The notes beneath the pieces were generated by a model that was given only the letters and a program-made list of their open reading frames with translations, did no database searches and had not been told where the DNA came from. 64,000 bases of DNA. Source: an uncultured Ruminococcus sp. GTDB lineage: Bacteria; Bacillota_A; Clostridia; Oscillospirales; Ruminococcaceae. The position numbers and the translations under genes were made by a program. This document shows positions 42,350-50,658 of this stretch, one piece after another (the first letter of the stretch is position 1; each line of letters begins with the position of its first letter). The stretch is from assembly GCA_900315975.1 (NCBI GenBank), contig ONBA01000007.1, positions 72,573 through 136,572 of the forward strand, given 5' to 3'.

Positions 42350-42378
42350 ATTATATCATATTTCGCAATTCAATTCAA
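42350..42378 (-). promoter_or_regulatory. Promoter of the DivIVA-like gene
   Basis: Minus-strand TTGAAT (42373-42378), 17 bp, TATAAT (42350-42355). A small hairpin CCGCA...TGCGG (about 42302-42317) lies in the leader. Confidence 0.82.
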
Positions 42379-42442
42379 CCATTAAAATGTAGAAATTTTG
42401 AGTTGATTTTAGTGCATTTTACTACATTCGATTCACCTTATA

Positions 42443-42471
42443 AAAAAGCAGTCACCAATTCTGGTGACTGC
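42443..42471 (-). terminator. Terminator of ftsZ
   Basis: GCAGTCACCA (42448-42457), loop ATTC, TGGTGACTGC (42462-42471) and six U's on the minus strand. Confidence 0.92.
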
Positions 42472-42483
42472 TCAATTATCTTA

Positions 42484-43626
42484 TTAGTTGCCAAGTATCT
42501 TAAGAATATCGTCAAGATCGTAGTCCTGATTAGAAGTTGCAGGCTTTGAAGGTGTATCATTGATACCAAATCCGTCTATAAGCGGATTATCTATCTGGAG
42601 AATATTCTCCCCCTCATCTGTAACACCGTCGATTGCAGCATCGTCAGCAGCAGGAACTGAAGGAGCATCGGGATCGTCGAAACCGGCAGCGATAACTGTG
42701 ATAGTCATCTCGTCCTCCATGTCCTCCTTGAATGCTGTACCGAAGATGAACTCAACACCGTCAGCAGCAGTATCTGTGATCATCTTTGTAGCTGCATCAA
42801 CATCGGACGAAAGGATATCCTCAGACATAGCGATATTGATAAGGAGTCGCTTAGCACCGGAGATAGATGTTTCGAGAAGCGGGCTGGAGATAACTGCATT
42901 TGCAGCTTCTTTTGCCTTGTCCTTGCCGGAACCGTGACCGATAGCCATGTGAGCGTATCCTGCGCCTCTCATGATAGTAGAAACGTCTGCGAAGTCGAGG
43001 TTTATGTAACCCTCTTCAACGATAAGGTCTGAAATGCTCTTAACACCGGTCTTAAGAACGTCATCAGAAAGTGAGAATGACTGCTTCATAGTAAGCTGCT
43101 GCTTACCCTCAAGAAGCTTCTCATTCGGGATAACGATAAGTGAATCAACATATTTTCTCAGCTCTGCGATACCTCTTTCAGCCTGAGCCATTTTCTGCTC
43201 TCTCTCGAAGAGGAAAGGCTTGGTAACTACAGCAACTGTAAGTATATCCATTTCCTTGGCGATCTTTGCAACTACAGGTGCAGCACCTGTACCGGTTCCG
43301 CCGCCCATGCCGGCAGTGATAAAGATCATATCTGCGCCCTTGAGGTGTGCTTCGATCTCGTCTCTGTTCTCTTCCGCACTGCGCTGTCCGATCTCAGGCT
43401 TATTTCCGGCACCTCTGCCCTTTGTAAGCTTAGTACCGATCGGTATTCTGGTTGTAGCCTTTGACTTATTGAGAGCCTTAGCGTCAGTATTTATAGCGAT
43501 GTACTCGATATCGTTAACGCCTGACTCGACCATGCAGTTAACAGCGTTTCCGCCGCCGCCGCCTACGCCTATTACCTTTATATTAACATCGGGTTCCATA
43601 GCTTCTTCATAGTTAAAATCTGACAT
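42484..43626 (-). CDS. ftsZ: Cell division protein FtsZ
   Basis: A 380-residue tubulin-like GTPase that forms the division ring. The GTP loop GGGTGTGAAPVVAKIAK, the N-terminal IKVIGVGGGGGNAVNCM, and T7-loop NLDFADVSTIM are intact. The flexible linker is short and the C terminus ends YDLDDILKILGN, which fits the conserved terminal peptide that binds FtsA/SepF. The start is the ATG complementary to 43624-43626, after TAGGAGGAG; the 12-codon longer frame is not needed. It has its own promoter in the gap after ftsQ and a strong terminator. Confidence 0.97.
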   Translation of the reverse strand: MSDFNYEEAMEPDVNIKVIGVGGGGGNAVNCMVESGVNDIEYIAINTDAKALNKSKATTRIPIGTKLTKGRGAGNKPEIGQRSAEENRDEIEAHLKGADMIFITAGMGGGTGTGAAPVVAKIAKEMDILTVAVVTKPFLFEREQKMAQAERGIAELRKYVDSLIVIPNEKLLEGKQQLTMKQSFSLSDDVLKTGVKSISDLIVEEGYINLDFADVSTIMRGAGYAHMAIGHGSGKDKAKEAANAVISSPLLETSISGAKRLLINIAMSEDILSSDVDAATKMITDTAADGVEFIFGTAFKEDMEDEMTITVIAAGFDDPDAPSVPAADDAAIDGVTDEGENILQIDNPLIDGFGINDTPSKPATSNQDYDLDDILKILGN

Positions 43627-43694
43627 TTTCGAAACTCCTCCTACTTTATTTATCTTTGTCAATTAATATTATTCAATCTATAAATACACATATA

Positions 43695-43723
43695 ATTTTA
43701 GCATATTCTAAACATTTTTGCAA
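43695..43723 (-). promoter_or_regulatory. Promoter of ftsZ
   Basis: Minus-strand TTGCAA (43718-43723), 17 bp, TAAAAT (43695-43700), inside the 175-bp gap between ftsQ and ftsZ. Confidence 0.72.
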
Positions 43724-43801
43724 GCGTTCTCAAATCATTTTTAAATTTTGGAGTATCCTACAATTTCAGCATGCCATTTACTTGTGTTTTATACAAAATT
43801 G

Positions 43802-44866
43802 TTACTGTTCGGCATAGTTTTCAGGATTTTGATAGTCATCATAGCCGAAACCGTCACCGTATTCGCCTTCAGCGTTGTCATCAGGCTGCCAGTCATTGCC
43901 TCCGTCATCGGGTACCCAGTCGCTGCCGTCGCCGTACTGCCCGTCATTTCCGCCGTCCTGAGGTTCGGGCTGAGGCTCAGGCTGCGGAACTGCTGTTGTC
44001 GTGGTTTCGGCTGTAGTTGTAACGGGGTTGCCGTTTTCGTCAGTTACAGCAGTAGTAGTCATCGCCGCCTCATCGACTTCGCCGTTCGGGCGGAAACTGC
44101 ACTGCTTTGAACCGATCATTGTCAGGTACCCCTTCTTGCCCTTGACACTTTCGTCCTCCATGACGGTCTGTGCGAGGTCAAGCTTATACTCAACGTCACT
44201 CCAGTTGCCCATTTTGAAGAGTATTCCGCTTCTGTAGTTTACTACGATAGCGTACTCATTTGTAATATCAACAGATGAGATATTGCTGTTGTCATCATGG
44301 TCAAAGCGGCTTATAAGCTGTTCAAAAACTTCGTTTTTGTTGTCATTTTTAGAGGAAAGCGGTCTGCCCGGAGTTGTATCTGCGGGGTCGAATCCGTAAA
44401 TCACCGGAATATTTTCAGTATCGGTATAGAAGTTATTGTCTGCGAGTATCTTTCCCTTTCGGCTTACAAGCAGAACTCCGTTTTCGTACTGTATATTATA
44501 TGCCGGAACACAGCGGGTAACATTTATGCGCAGTGTTGACGGGAAATCTCTGTGTACCTCAGCCGTCTCGACATATAGTCTGTCGTCCAGTATTTTCTGC
44601 TCAGCTTTCCGGCAATCAAGTCTCAGAAGATTGTCTCCTGCACGTATCCCCGAAGATTCGACTATCTCTGCCGGTGAATACATTACCGATTCACCTGACA
44701 CGACTATTTCGTCGATGTTGAACAGGAACGTGAAGCACATCGTTATTCCAGCAACTGCCACAAGCAGTATCACGACAGCCGTATATACGCTCATCATGCG
44801 CTTTCTGCGGCGCATACGCTTTCCGCTGTTCTGCCTTTCTATATTGGTCTTTTCAACGTCGTTCAT
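43802..44866 (-). CDS. ftsQ: Cell division protein FtsQ/DivIB with acidic C-terminal tail
   Basis: A 354-residue bitopic division protein. A basic cytoplasmic start (KRMRRRKRMMS) leads to one membrane helix at about 27-50; then comes the POTRA domain (IDEIVVSGESVMYSPAEIVE, SGIRAGDNLLRLD) and the beta domain (YVETAEVHRDFPSTLRINVT, PAYNIQYENGVLLVSRKGKI). The last 85-90 residues are an unusual low-complexity tail rich in Gly, Asp, Gln, Pro and Tyr (PQPEPQPEPQDGG, YGDGSDWVPDDGG). DivIB links FtsL/FtsI and peptidoglycan synthesis. It follows murA at 21 bases. Confidence 0.9.
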   Translation of the reverse strand: MNDVEKTNIERQNSGKRMRRRKRMMSVYTAVVILLVAVAGITMCFTFLFNIDEIVVSGESVMYSPAEIVESSGIRAGDNLLRLDCRKAEQKILDDRLYVETAEVHRDFPSTLRINVTRCVPAYNIQYENGVLLVSRKGKILADNNFYTDTENIPVIYGFDPADTTPGRPLSSKNDNKNEVFEQLISRFDHDDNSNISSVDITNEYAIVVNYRSGILFKMGNWSDVEYKLDLAQTVMEDESVKGKKGYLTMIGSKQCSFRPNGEVDEAAMTTTAVTDENGNPVTTTAETTTTAVPQPEPQPEPQDGGNDGQYGDGSDWVPDDGGNDWQPDDNAEGEYGDGFGYDDYQNPENYAEQ

Positions 44867-44887
44867 CTTATCGCTCCAAACTCGCTG

Positions 44888-46147
44888 TCACACGCGGCGA
44901 ATGTCTCCGCCGAGACTGCGAACAGCTTCCTCAAATTTTTCGTAACCTCTGTCTATGTGCGCTATCCCCCGCAGATGAGTGGTACCCTCAGCTGAAAGAG
45001 CCGCAGCTGCCATAGCTGCTCCGCCGCGCAGGTCTGTTGCTTCAACGTCTGCTCCGTGGAGCTGTGTTACTCCGCGGACTACTGCCACTTTCCCCATGAC
45101 CTCGATATCTGCGCCCATTTTTATGAGTGCAGCCGTGTGACGGTAACGGCAGTCAAATATATTCTCCTCAAACACACTCGTTCCGTCCGCACGGATAAGT
45201 GCCGCCATAAGCACAGCTTGCGCATCTGTCGGAAATCCCGGGTGCGGCATGGTACGTATGCGTTCGCGGACTGCTTTAAGCCTTCCGCTGCTTCGGAGGT
45301 ATATTCTGTTTTCGCCGGTGCATATCGTGCAGCCGGTCTGTTCAAGCACTGTAAGAAACGGTTCTGTTTCAGCAGTGCACGCATTTTTAAGTATCATTTC
45401 TCCGCCCGCAGCAGCGGTCATGGAGAGGTATGTTGCTCCGGCAATACGGTCCGGCATTATCGAATATTCACAGCCATGGAGTTCTTCCACACCTTTTATC
45501 ACGATACTGCTTCCGCCGTCGCCTTTTATATCAGCACCGCGGACGCGGAGAAATCTGCAAAGGTCGCATATTTCGGGTTCGCGTGCGGCATTGTTTACGA
45601 TAGTTTCGCCGTCTGCCGTAACAGCGCAGAGAATGATATTCTCAGTCGCACCGACCGACGGAAACGGCAGCGTTATTCTTGCTCCATGAGCTCTTCCGCC
45701 GTTTATACGGCAGTGTATCCTGCCGCCCTTGTCGGAAATATCCGCCCCCATCTTTTTCAGCGCCGCAAGGTGCATATCTATGGGACGCGGTCCGAGTTCG
45801 CAGCCGCCGGGAATACTTACTGTACACTCGCCGGTCCTGCCAAGTATAGCGCCCATAAACATTATAGACGAGCGCATTTCACGCATGAGCGTTTCCGGTA
45901 TCTCGCTGCCCTCCGCTCCGTCAGGGTCGATGACGGCTATTCCGTCGGAGATCCTGCACTTGCAGCCGAGACAGTTGAGAATCCTTGAAGCGGAGTATAC
46001 GTCCGTAAGCTCCGGACAGTTTTTCAGCACCGTCTCCCCTCCGCCAAGCAGAGCCGCTGCCATTATCGGCAGGGAACTGTTTTTGCTTCCCTGCAATGTG
46101 AGTTCACCGCTGAGACGGTGTCCTCCCGTAATTATGAATTCCTGCAT
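44888..46147 (-). CDS. murA: UDP-N-acetylglucosamine 1-carboxyvinyltransferase MurA
   Basis: A 419-residue MurA, first committed enzyme of peptidoglycan precursor synthesis. The key residues are visible: the Lys-Asn pair in LQGSKNSSLPIMAA and the catalytic Cys in SIPGGCELGPRPIDMH, so the enzyme should be sensitive to fosfomycin by family rule. The double EPSP-synthase barrel repeats are recognisable (ADISDKGGRIHCRING, ADIKGDGGSSIVIKG). It lies in the dcw cluster after an alpha/beta hydrolase gene, a position it occupies in several clostridial genomes. Confidence 0.96.
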   Translation of the reverse strand: MQEFIITGGHRLSGELTLQGSKNSSLPIMAAALLGGGETVLKNCPELTDVYSASRILNCLGCKCRISDGIAVIDPDGAEGSEIPETLMREMRSSIMFMGAILGRTGECTVSIPGGCELGPRPIDMHLAALKKMGADISDKGGRIHCRINGGRAHGARITLPFPSVGATENIILCAVTADGETIVNNAAREPEICDLCRFLRVRGADIKGDGGSSIVIKGVEELHGCEYSIMPDRIAGATYLSMTAAAGGEMILKNACTAETEPFLTVLEQTGCTICTGENRIYLRSSGRLKAVRERIRTMPHPGFPTDAQAVLMAALIRADGTSVFEENIFDCRYRHTAALIKMGADIEVMGKVAVVRGVTQLHGADVEATDLRGGAAMAAAALSAEGTTHLRGIAHIDRGYEKFEEAVRSLGGDIRRV

Positions 46148-46231
46148 AAGACCACCTCGCAGCTTTTTGTGTATATTATGCTGTAAGGTGGATTTGCGTT
46201 ACTTTACGGCGGATAATCACCGCTGTATTTA

Positions 46232-47110
46232 TTACTGTACTCCGATATAATTTGCTTTTAGGAACGAATCAAAATTATTCGCCATATCATCAGGGATAAC
46301 TGCGTACATCATGTGTCCCTTATCAGTGAGATAGACCTTTCCGCCGCATTTTTCCGCATATTCAAGCCCTATCTGCCGCCAGCTTACATTCTTGCTGAGA
46401 GTTTTCATGTCGCTTATATAGAAACAGCACGGACACTTAGGTATGCCGGTCTTTTCAGCTCTCATGGCATTTTCCGTCATGAGACGTGCTTCCTCGTAAA
46501 ATTCTCTGTTGGCTATATTACGATAGAAGAGTCCTCGGTATACCTCCTTCTCATCGGGAGTAAGCTCATTTCCCGACATCAGTCCAGAGACGTCCTCAGT
46601 CTTTTTCTTGGCTATCTTTGCGAATAAGCCGTCCTTGGAAATAGTCTGAAGCAGTTTGAACTGCTTATCGAGCATCTTCAGTCTTTTCAGCTCCGTAATT
46701 TCCTTCGACTGCTGTATTGCTGTTTCCGGTATACCCATGTCTATACTGAGTATAGCTTCGACCTCTTTCGGATATGTGTTCGCCCAGTATATAGCCTCGA
46801 ATCCGGAATAAGAATGCGGTGCAAGTACATATGGTGGCTCAATCCCAGCCATTTTCAGTGCTTCTCTGTCCTCGAAAACGAGCTTTTCAAGGAGCCGCTG
46901 ACTCTTCATACCTTCGCTGAATCCGTATCCTGCCTTCTCTATGACTACGACCCTGTATTTTTCAGCCATTCTGCGGTAAAGCGGTCTGTATTCAAGTACC
47001 GGACAGGTAACTCCGTTTCCTGCCATGAATACTATGGTAACTTTTCCACTGCCTTCTGTATAAACGTTTAGCTTTGTTCCGTTTACTTCAACTTTGTTCT
47101 CGTATTTCAT
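46232..47110 (-). CDS. Alpha/beta hydrolase inserted in the dcw cluster
   Basis: A 292-residue alpha/beta hydrolase. The nucleophile elbow is VLAPHSYSGFEAIYWANTYP, i.e. P-H-S-Y-S where the classical form is G-x-S-x-G; the same shape occurs in some clostridial hydrolases. The catalytic His is likely in TDKGHMMYAVIPDD and the acid in FYISDMKTLS. There is no signal peptide, so it is cytoplasmic. Its ATG overlaps the murG stop by 4 bases, so it is translated together with murG, and murA follows. A role in cell-wall metabolism is only suggested by location. Confidence 0.88.
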   Translation of the reverse strand: MKYENKVEVNGTKLNVYTEGSGKVTIVFMAGNGVTCPVLEYRPLYRRMAEKYRVVVIEKAGYGFSEGMKSQRLLEKLVFEDREALKMAGIEPPYVLAPHSYSGFEAIYWANTYPKEVEAILSIDMGIPETAIQQSKEITELKRLKMLDKQFKLLQTISKDGLFAKIAKKKTEDVSGLMSGNELTPDEKEVYRGLFYRNIANREFYEEARLMTENAMRAEKTGIPKCPCCFYISDMKTLSKNVSWRQIGLEYAEKCGGKVYLTDKGHMMYAVIPDDMANNFDSFLKANYIGVQ

Positions 47111-48240
47111 TTTCTACCTTTCTCTATAAGCTTTTCTATAACTTTGAGGATTCGGTCATTAGTATCATTGAGGTAGAGGTCAGCGGCACTCTGTGACATT
47201 ATCTCAACTCTGTCGGGAGAATCATAGAGCTGCTCTATTTCGGAAATAATCCTCTCGTTTGTAACGTCCTTCTGCTCAATGACTACTGCCGCACCTGCCT
47301 TACCGAGTACCATTGCATTGTGGTACTGATGATTTCCGGCAACTATCGGCGACGGTATAAGTATTGAGGCTTTGCCTGCCGCTTCCAGCTCAGCAAGTGT
47401 TGAAGCTCCGCTTCGGCAAACTACAAGGTCAGCCGCCGCAAGACACACGTCCATATCGTTTATGTACTCGCTTATACGCAGGCGGTCGCTTTTCAGGGGG
47501 ATTCCTGCTTCTTTCATTGCCTGCGGGAAAGTGTCCTTTCCCATTCCACCATAGCCGTGAATATGGTTAATATTCAGCTTCTTGCCGGTGTGCCACTTAA
47601 CCACCTCGGTCATTGTGTCATTTATGCAGCCTGCTCCGAGACTTCCGCCAAACGAAAGAATCGTGAAGTCGTCGTTGAATCCGAGCTTTTTGCGTGCTTC
47701 CGCTTTGCTTATCGAGTTAATGCTGCCGCGGACAGGAAGTCCGGTAACACTGTACTCGAACTTGCTCTTATCCATGAAATTGAGAGCTTCCTCAAAAGTG
47801 AGCATTACGTAGTCAACCTCTTTTGAGAGAAGACGATTTGTAACTCCCGGATAGGCATTCTGCTCATGAATAGCTGTTGGTATGCCCATTCTTGCAGCTT
47901 TGCGGATAACGGGTCCGGCTGCGTAACCGCCTGTACCTATTGCGATATCAGGCTTGAACCCTTCGATTATCTCTTTTGCTCTGCGTCCTGAAGTGGCGAG
48001 ATAAGCAATAGCCTTGGCATTTCTGCCGATATTTTCGATAGATATCCTTCTCTGAAAGCCTGCTACTTTGATAGGTTCCATTTTATATCCTGCCTGCGGT
48101 ACAAGCTTAGACTCCATTCCCTTCGGTGTTCCTGCGAAAAGGAACTCCGCGTCCGGATATTTTTTCTTGATGATATCTGCGATAGCAAGACCGGGGTTTA
48201 TATGTCCGCCTGTGCCGCCGCATGAAATGAGAACTCTCAT
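47107..48240 (-). CDS. murG: UDP-GlcNAc:lipid I transferase MurG
   Basis: A 377-residue peripheral membrane glycosyltransferase that makes lipid II. Signatures: the glycine loop MRVLISCGGTGGHINPGLAI, GTGGYAAGPVIRKAARMGIP with the second G loop, HEQNAYPGVTNRLLS, and the UDP-GlcNAc-binding segment DLVVCRSGASTLAELEAAGK with IPSPIVAGNHQYHNA. It follows ftsW by 12 bases and is coupled to the hydrolase gene downstream. Confidence 0.96.
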   Translation of the reverse strand: MRVLISCGGTGGHINPGLAIADIIKKKYPDAEFLFAGTPKGMESKLVPQAGYKMEPIKVAGFQRRISIENIGRNAKAIAYLATSGRRAKEIIEGFKPDIAIGTGGYAAGPVIRKAARMGIPTAIHEQNAYPGVTNRLLSKEVDYVMLTFEEALNFMDKSKFEYSVTGLPVRGSINSISKAEARKKLGFNDDFTILSFGGSLGAGCINDTMTEVVKWHTGKKLNINHIHGYGGMGKDTFPQAMKEAGIPLKSDRLRISEYINDMDVCLAAADLVVCRSGASTLAELEAAGKASILIPSPIVAGNHQYHNAMVLGKAGAAVVIEQKDVTNERIISEIEQLYDSPDRVEIMSQSAADLYLNDTNDRILKVIEKLIEKGRK

Positions 48241-48252
48241 ATATCTGCTCCT

Positions 48253-49533
48253 TTATGCATTTTTCGGTTCGTCATAATCAGGTTCATCGGGTTCGGGTGC
48301 AGGAACTGCCGGTTCAGGTTCTTCCGGATAATACCTGTGCTGTGAAATATTCAGCATTATGCCCATCTCGACAAGCTGCATGACAAGTGCCGTACCTCCG
48401 TAGCTGAAAAACGGAAGGCTGATACCGGTATTAGGTATAAGGTTACTTACAACGGCGAGGTTAAGTACAGTCTGAATACCTATCTGTGTTGTGATTCCGA
48501 CTGCAATAAGCATACCGAATCTGTCCTTGCATCTTATTGCTATCGAGTAACCCTCTACAATAAGAAGGAAGAATACAATGATTATGGCGAGTGCTCCGAT
48601 GAAGCCGACCTCTTCGCATACTATCGGGAAAACAAAGTCGTTCTTAGTCTCAGGGAGATAGAGGTATTTCTGACGGGAATTGCCGAGTCCGAGACCGAAA
48701 AGTCCGCCTGAGCCTATAGCTATGAGCGAGTTTGCAGTCTGCCATGTGTCGTTGAGAACGTCCGAGAATGGGTCTCTCCATGACTTGAGACGTACTTCAA
48801 CGTAACTTCCCGGAACCTTTGCCTGCCACGAAATATAGCCTACTGCGGCAGCTGCTGCACTTATTCCGAGTGCGAGGTACTGTTTAAGGTTTGCACCGCC
48901 GCAAAGTACCATTGCAATAGCGATAGTGCTTATGAGAATGATACCGGAAATGTGCTTTTCAAGTGCGATAAGTCCTACATACAATCCGAGAAGCAAAGCG
49001 TATTTGACAATTCCTGTAGCAAATGTGTTCATCTTTTTGCCGTCGCGCTCCATGCTGTAGGCAAAGAAAATTATAAGTGCAAGCTTTGCTACCTCAGACG
49101 GCTGAAATCCGATAGGACCGATGTCTATCCATCTCTTAGCACCCATCGAACCGCCCTCGTCGTTACCCATTACAAGAACGAGTACAAGAAGTACCGCTAC
49201 ACCTATATAGAACAGTCCGGAAACGTTGAAATTCCTGAACACAGCAATGTTAATTTTTTTGAAGTTGTGATAGTCCATTTTCATGAATACTATCATCAGA
49301 ACAAAACCGACTCCGGCATAAAATGCCTGCTTCTTTGCAAAATAGAGTCCGTCATTAAAGTCGTTATATGCCCACGCATAGCTTGCGGACGCCATCATGA
49401 CAAGTCCGACTACGAGCAGTATCATTACATACGCAAAAAACGGCAGACTTATATCGCTGGTCCTGCCGTCTCCTACGAAAAACCGCAGGATACCGCCTGA
49501 ACGTTTCCTTTTCCTTGTTTTAGCCTGTGCCAT
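48253..49533 (-). CDS. ftsW: Septal peptidoglycan polymerase FtsW
   Basis: A 426-residue SEDS-family polymerase with about ten membrane helices. The first helix is at about 27-48 (FFAYVMILLVVGLVMMASAS); the essential Asp lies in the large extracellular loop (VEVRLKSWRDPFSDVLNDTW), and the SEDS block LGLGNSRQKYLYLPETKNDF with IVCEEVGFIGALAII is complete, as is ISLPFFSYGGTALV. It pairs with the transpeptidase FtsI encoded upstream. The C-terminal tail is acidic and Pro-rich (EEPEPAVPAPEPDEPDYDEP). Confidence 0.95.
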   Translation of the reverse strand: MAQAKTRKRKRSGGILRFFVGDGRTSDISLPFFAYVMILLVVGLVMMASASYAWAYNDFNDGLYFAKKQAFYAGVGFVLMIVFMKMDYHNFKKINIAVFRNFNVSGLFYIGVAVLLVLVLVMGNDEGGSMGAKRWIDIGPIGFQPSEVAKLALIIFFAYSMERDGKKMNTFATGIVKYALLLGLYVGLIALEKHISGIILISTIAIAMVLCGGANLKQYLALGISAAAAAVGYISWQAKVPGSYVEVRLKSWRDPFSDVLNDTWQTANSLIAIGSGGLFGLGLGNSRQKYLYLPETKNDFVFPIVCEEVGFIGALAIIIVFFLLIVEGYSIAIRCKDRFGMLIAVGITTQIGIQTVLNLAVVSNLIPNTGISLPFFSYGGTALVMQLVEMGIMLNISQHRYYPEEPEPAVPAPEPDEPDYDEPKNA

Positions 49534-49558
49534 TTGGTCCTCCTACAGTTTAATAATG

Positions 49559-50599
49559 TCAGTTGAATGCCAGCAGAGTTACTATTCCCAGAACTCCGAA
49601 AACAATACCTGCAAGCGAGAATGTGATAACTATCTTGTATTCGCTGAATCCGCTCATCTCGAAATGATGGTGGATAGGTGTCATTTTGAATATACGTCTG
49701 CCTTCGCCGTACTTTTTCTTTGTGTATTTGAAGTATGTTACCTGAATAACTACTGAAAGTGCCTCGATGATATAAACAAGCGCAACGAGGAGCATGAGCA
49801 GGTGCTTATGAAGGATAAGTCCTGTACCTGTTACAGCCGCTCCGAGGAACATCGAACCGGTATCGCCCATGAAGCATTTAGCAGGGTTGAGGTTCCATAT
49901 AAGGAATCCGAGACATCCGCCCGCAAGCGCCATAGTGAAGCACGAAAGCTCGTTTTCGCGGAGATATCCACAGCATATTGTGAATATCAGCATTGCAATG
50001 AATGTTACCGAGCCGCAGAGTCCGTCAACACCGTCTGTGAGGTTTACTGCATTAGTGAGGTAGATTATCACCGGTATCATGATGATGTAGTAGAATATTC
50101 CCAGTGAAGGCGACTTCCAGAAGCCGAGGTCGATACAGGTCGAGCCGTCGCCGAATTTGAATATCAGAAACAGGAAACCGAGTGAGAAGAGAGTCTGAAG
50201 AACAATCTTCTGCATGGGAGAAAGTCCGTCATTATTCTTGCGCGCTACCTTGGTGTAGTCGTCGATAAAACCGATAAGTCCGAAAAGGAGCGAGAATACC
50301 AGTACTGCAAGAAGTCGGTAGAATGCGTGATGCGTTTCCGGTGCAGTAGAATCGAGACCGTATCTTATGCGGTATGCCCAGTAGCCTCCTATCGACATGA
50401 GCGTTGTTGAGATTATGAACATGAATCCGCCCATTGTCGGAGTGCCCTGTTTTTTAGCGTGCCACTGCGGTCCGTCCTCAGTTTTGATAGGCTGTCCGAA
50501 CTTTATCCTGTGCAGGAACGGAACAAGCCATTTTCCCGATATTCCGGCTATCGCGAACGATACCAGTGCCGTAAGCAGATTTATTATCCATAATGACAT
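49559..50599 (-). CDS. mraY: Phospho-MurNAc-pentapeptide transferase MraY
   Basis: A 346-residue ten-helix enzyme that makes lipid I. The family residues are present: GQPIKTEDGPQWHAKKQGTP, TMGGFMFI, GFIDDYTKVARKNNDGLSP with the Asp pair, NAVNLTDGVDGLCGS, and GDTGSMFLGA with the HHHFE-type end PIHHHFEMSGFSE. It lies between murE and ftsW with 25-60 bp gaps. Confidence 0.96.
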   Translation of the reverse strand: MSLWIINLLTALVSFAIAGISGKWLVPFLHRIKFGQPIKTEDGPQWHAKKQGTPTMGGFMFIISTTLMSIGGYWAYRIRYGLDSTAPETHHAFYRLLAVLVFSLLFGLIGFIDDYTKVARKNNDGLSPMQKIVLQTLFSLGFLFLIFKFGDGSTCIDLGFWKSPSLGIFYYIIMIPVIIYLTNAVNLTDGVDGLCGSVTFIAMLIFTICCGYLRENELSCFTMALAGGCLGFLIWNLNPAKCFMGDTGSMFLGAAVTGTGLILHKHLLMLLVALVYIIEALSVVIQVTYFKYTKKKYGEGRRIFKMTPIHHHFEMSGFSEYKIVITFSLAGIVFGVLGIVTLLAFN

Positions 50600-50658
50600 A
50601 TATCAATACAACTCCAATTTTATTAATTAACTTCTAAATTCTGAAATCAGGACCGGAA

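Noticed and set aside
45056..45988. 310-codon plus-strand frame inside murA
   Set aside because: It is antisense to a complete, motif-bearing MurA, is rich in Cys, Tyr, His and Arg as shadows are, and has no ribosome binding site.
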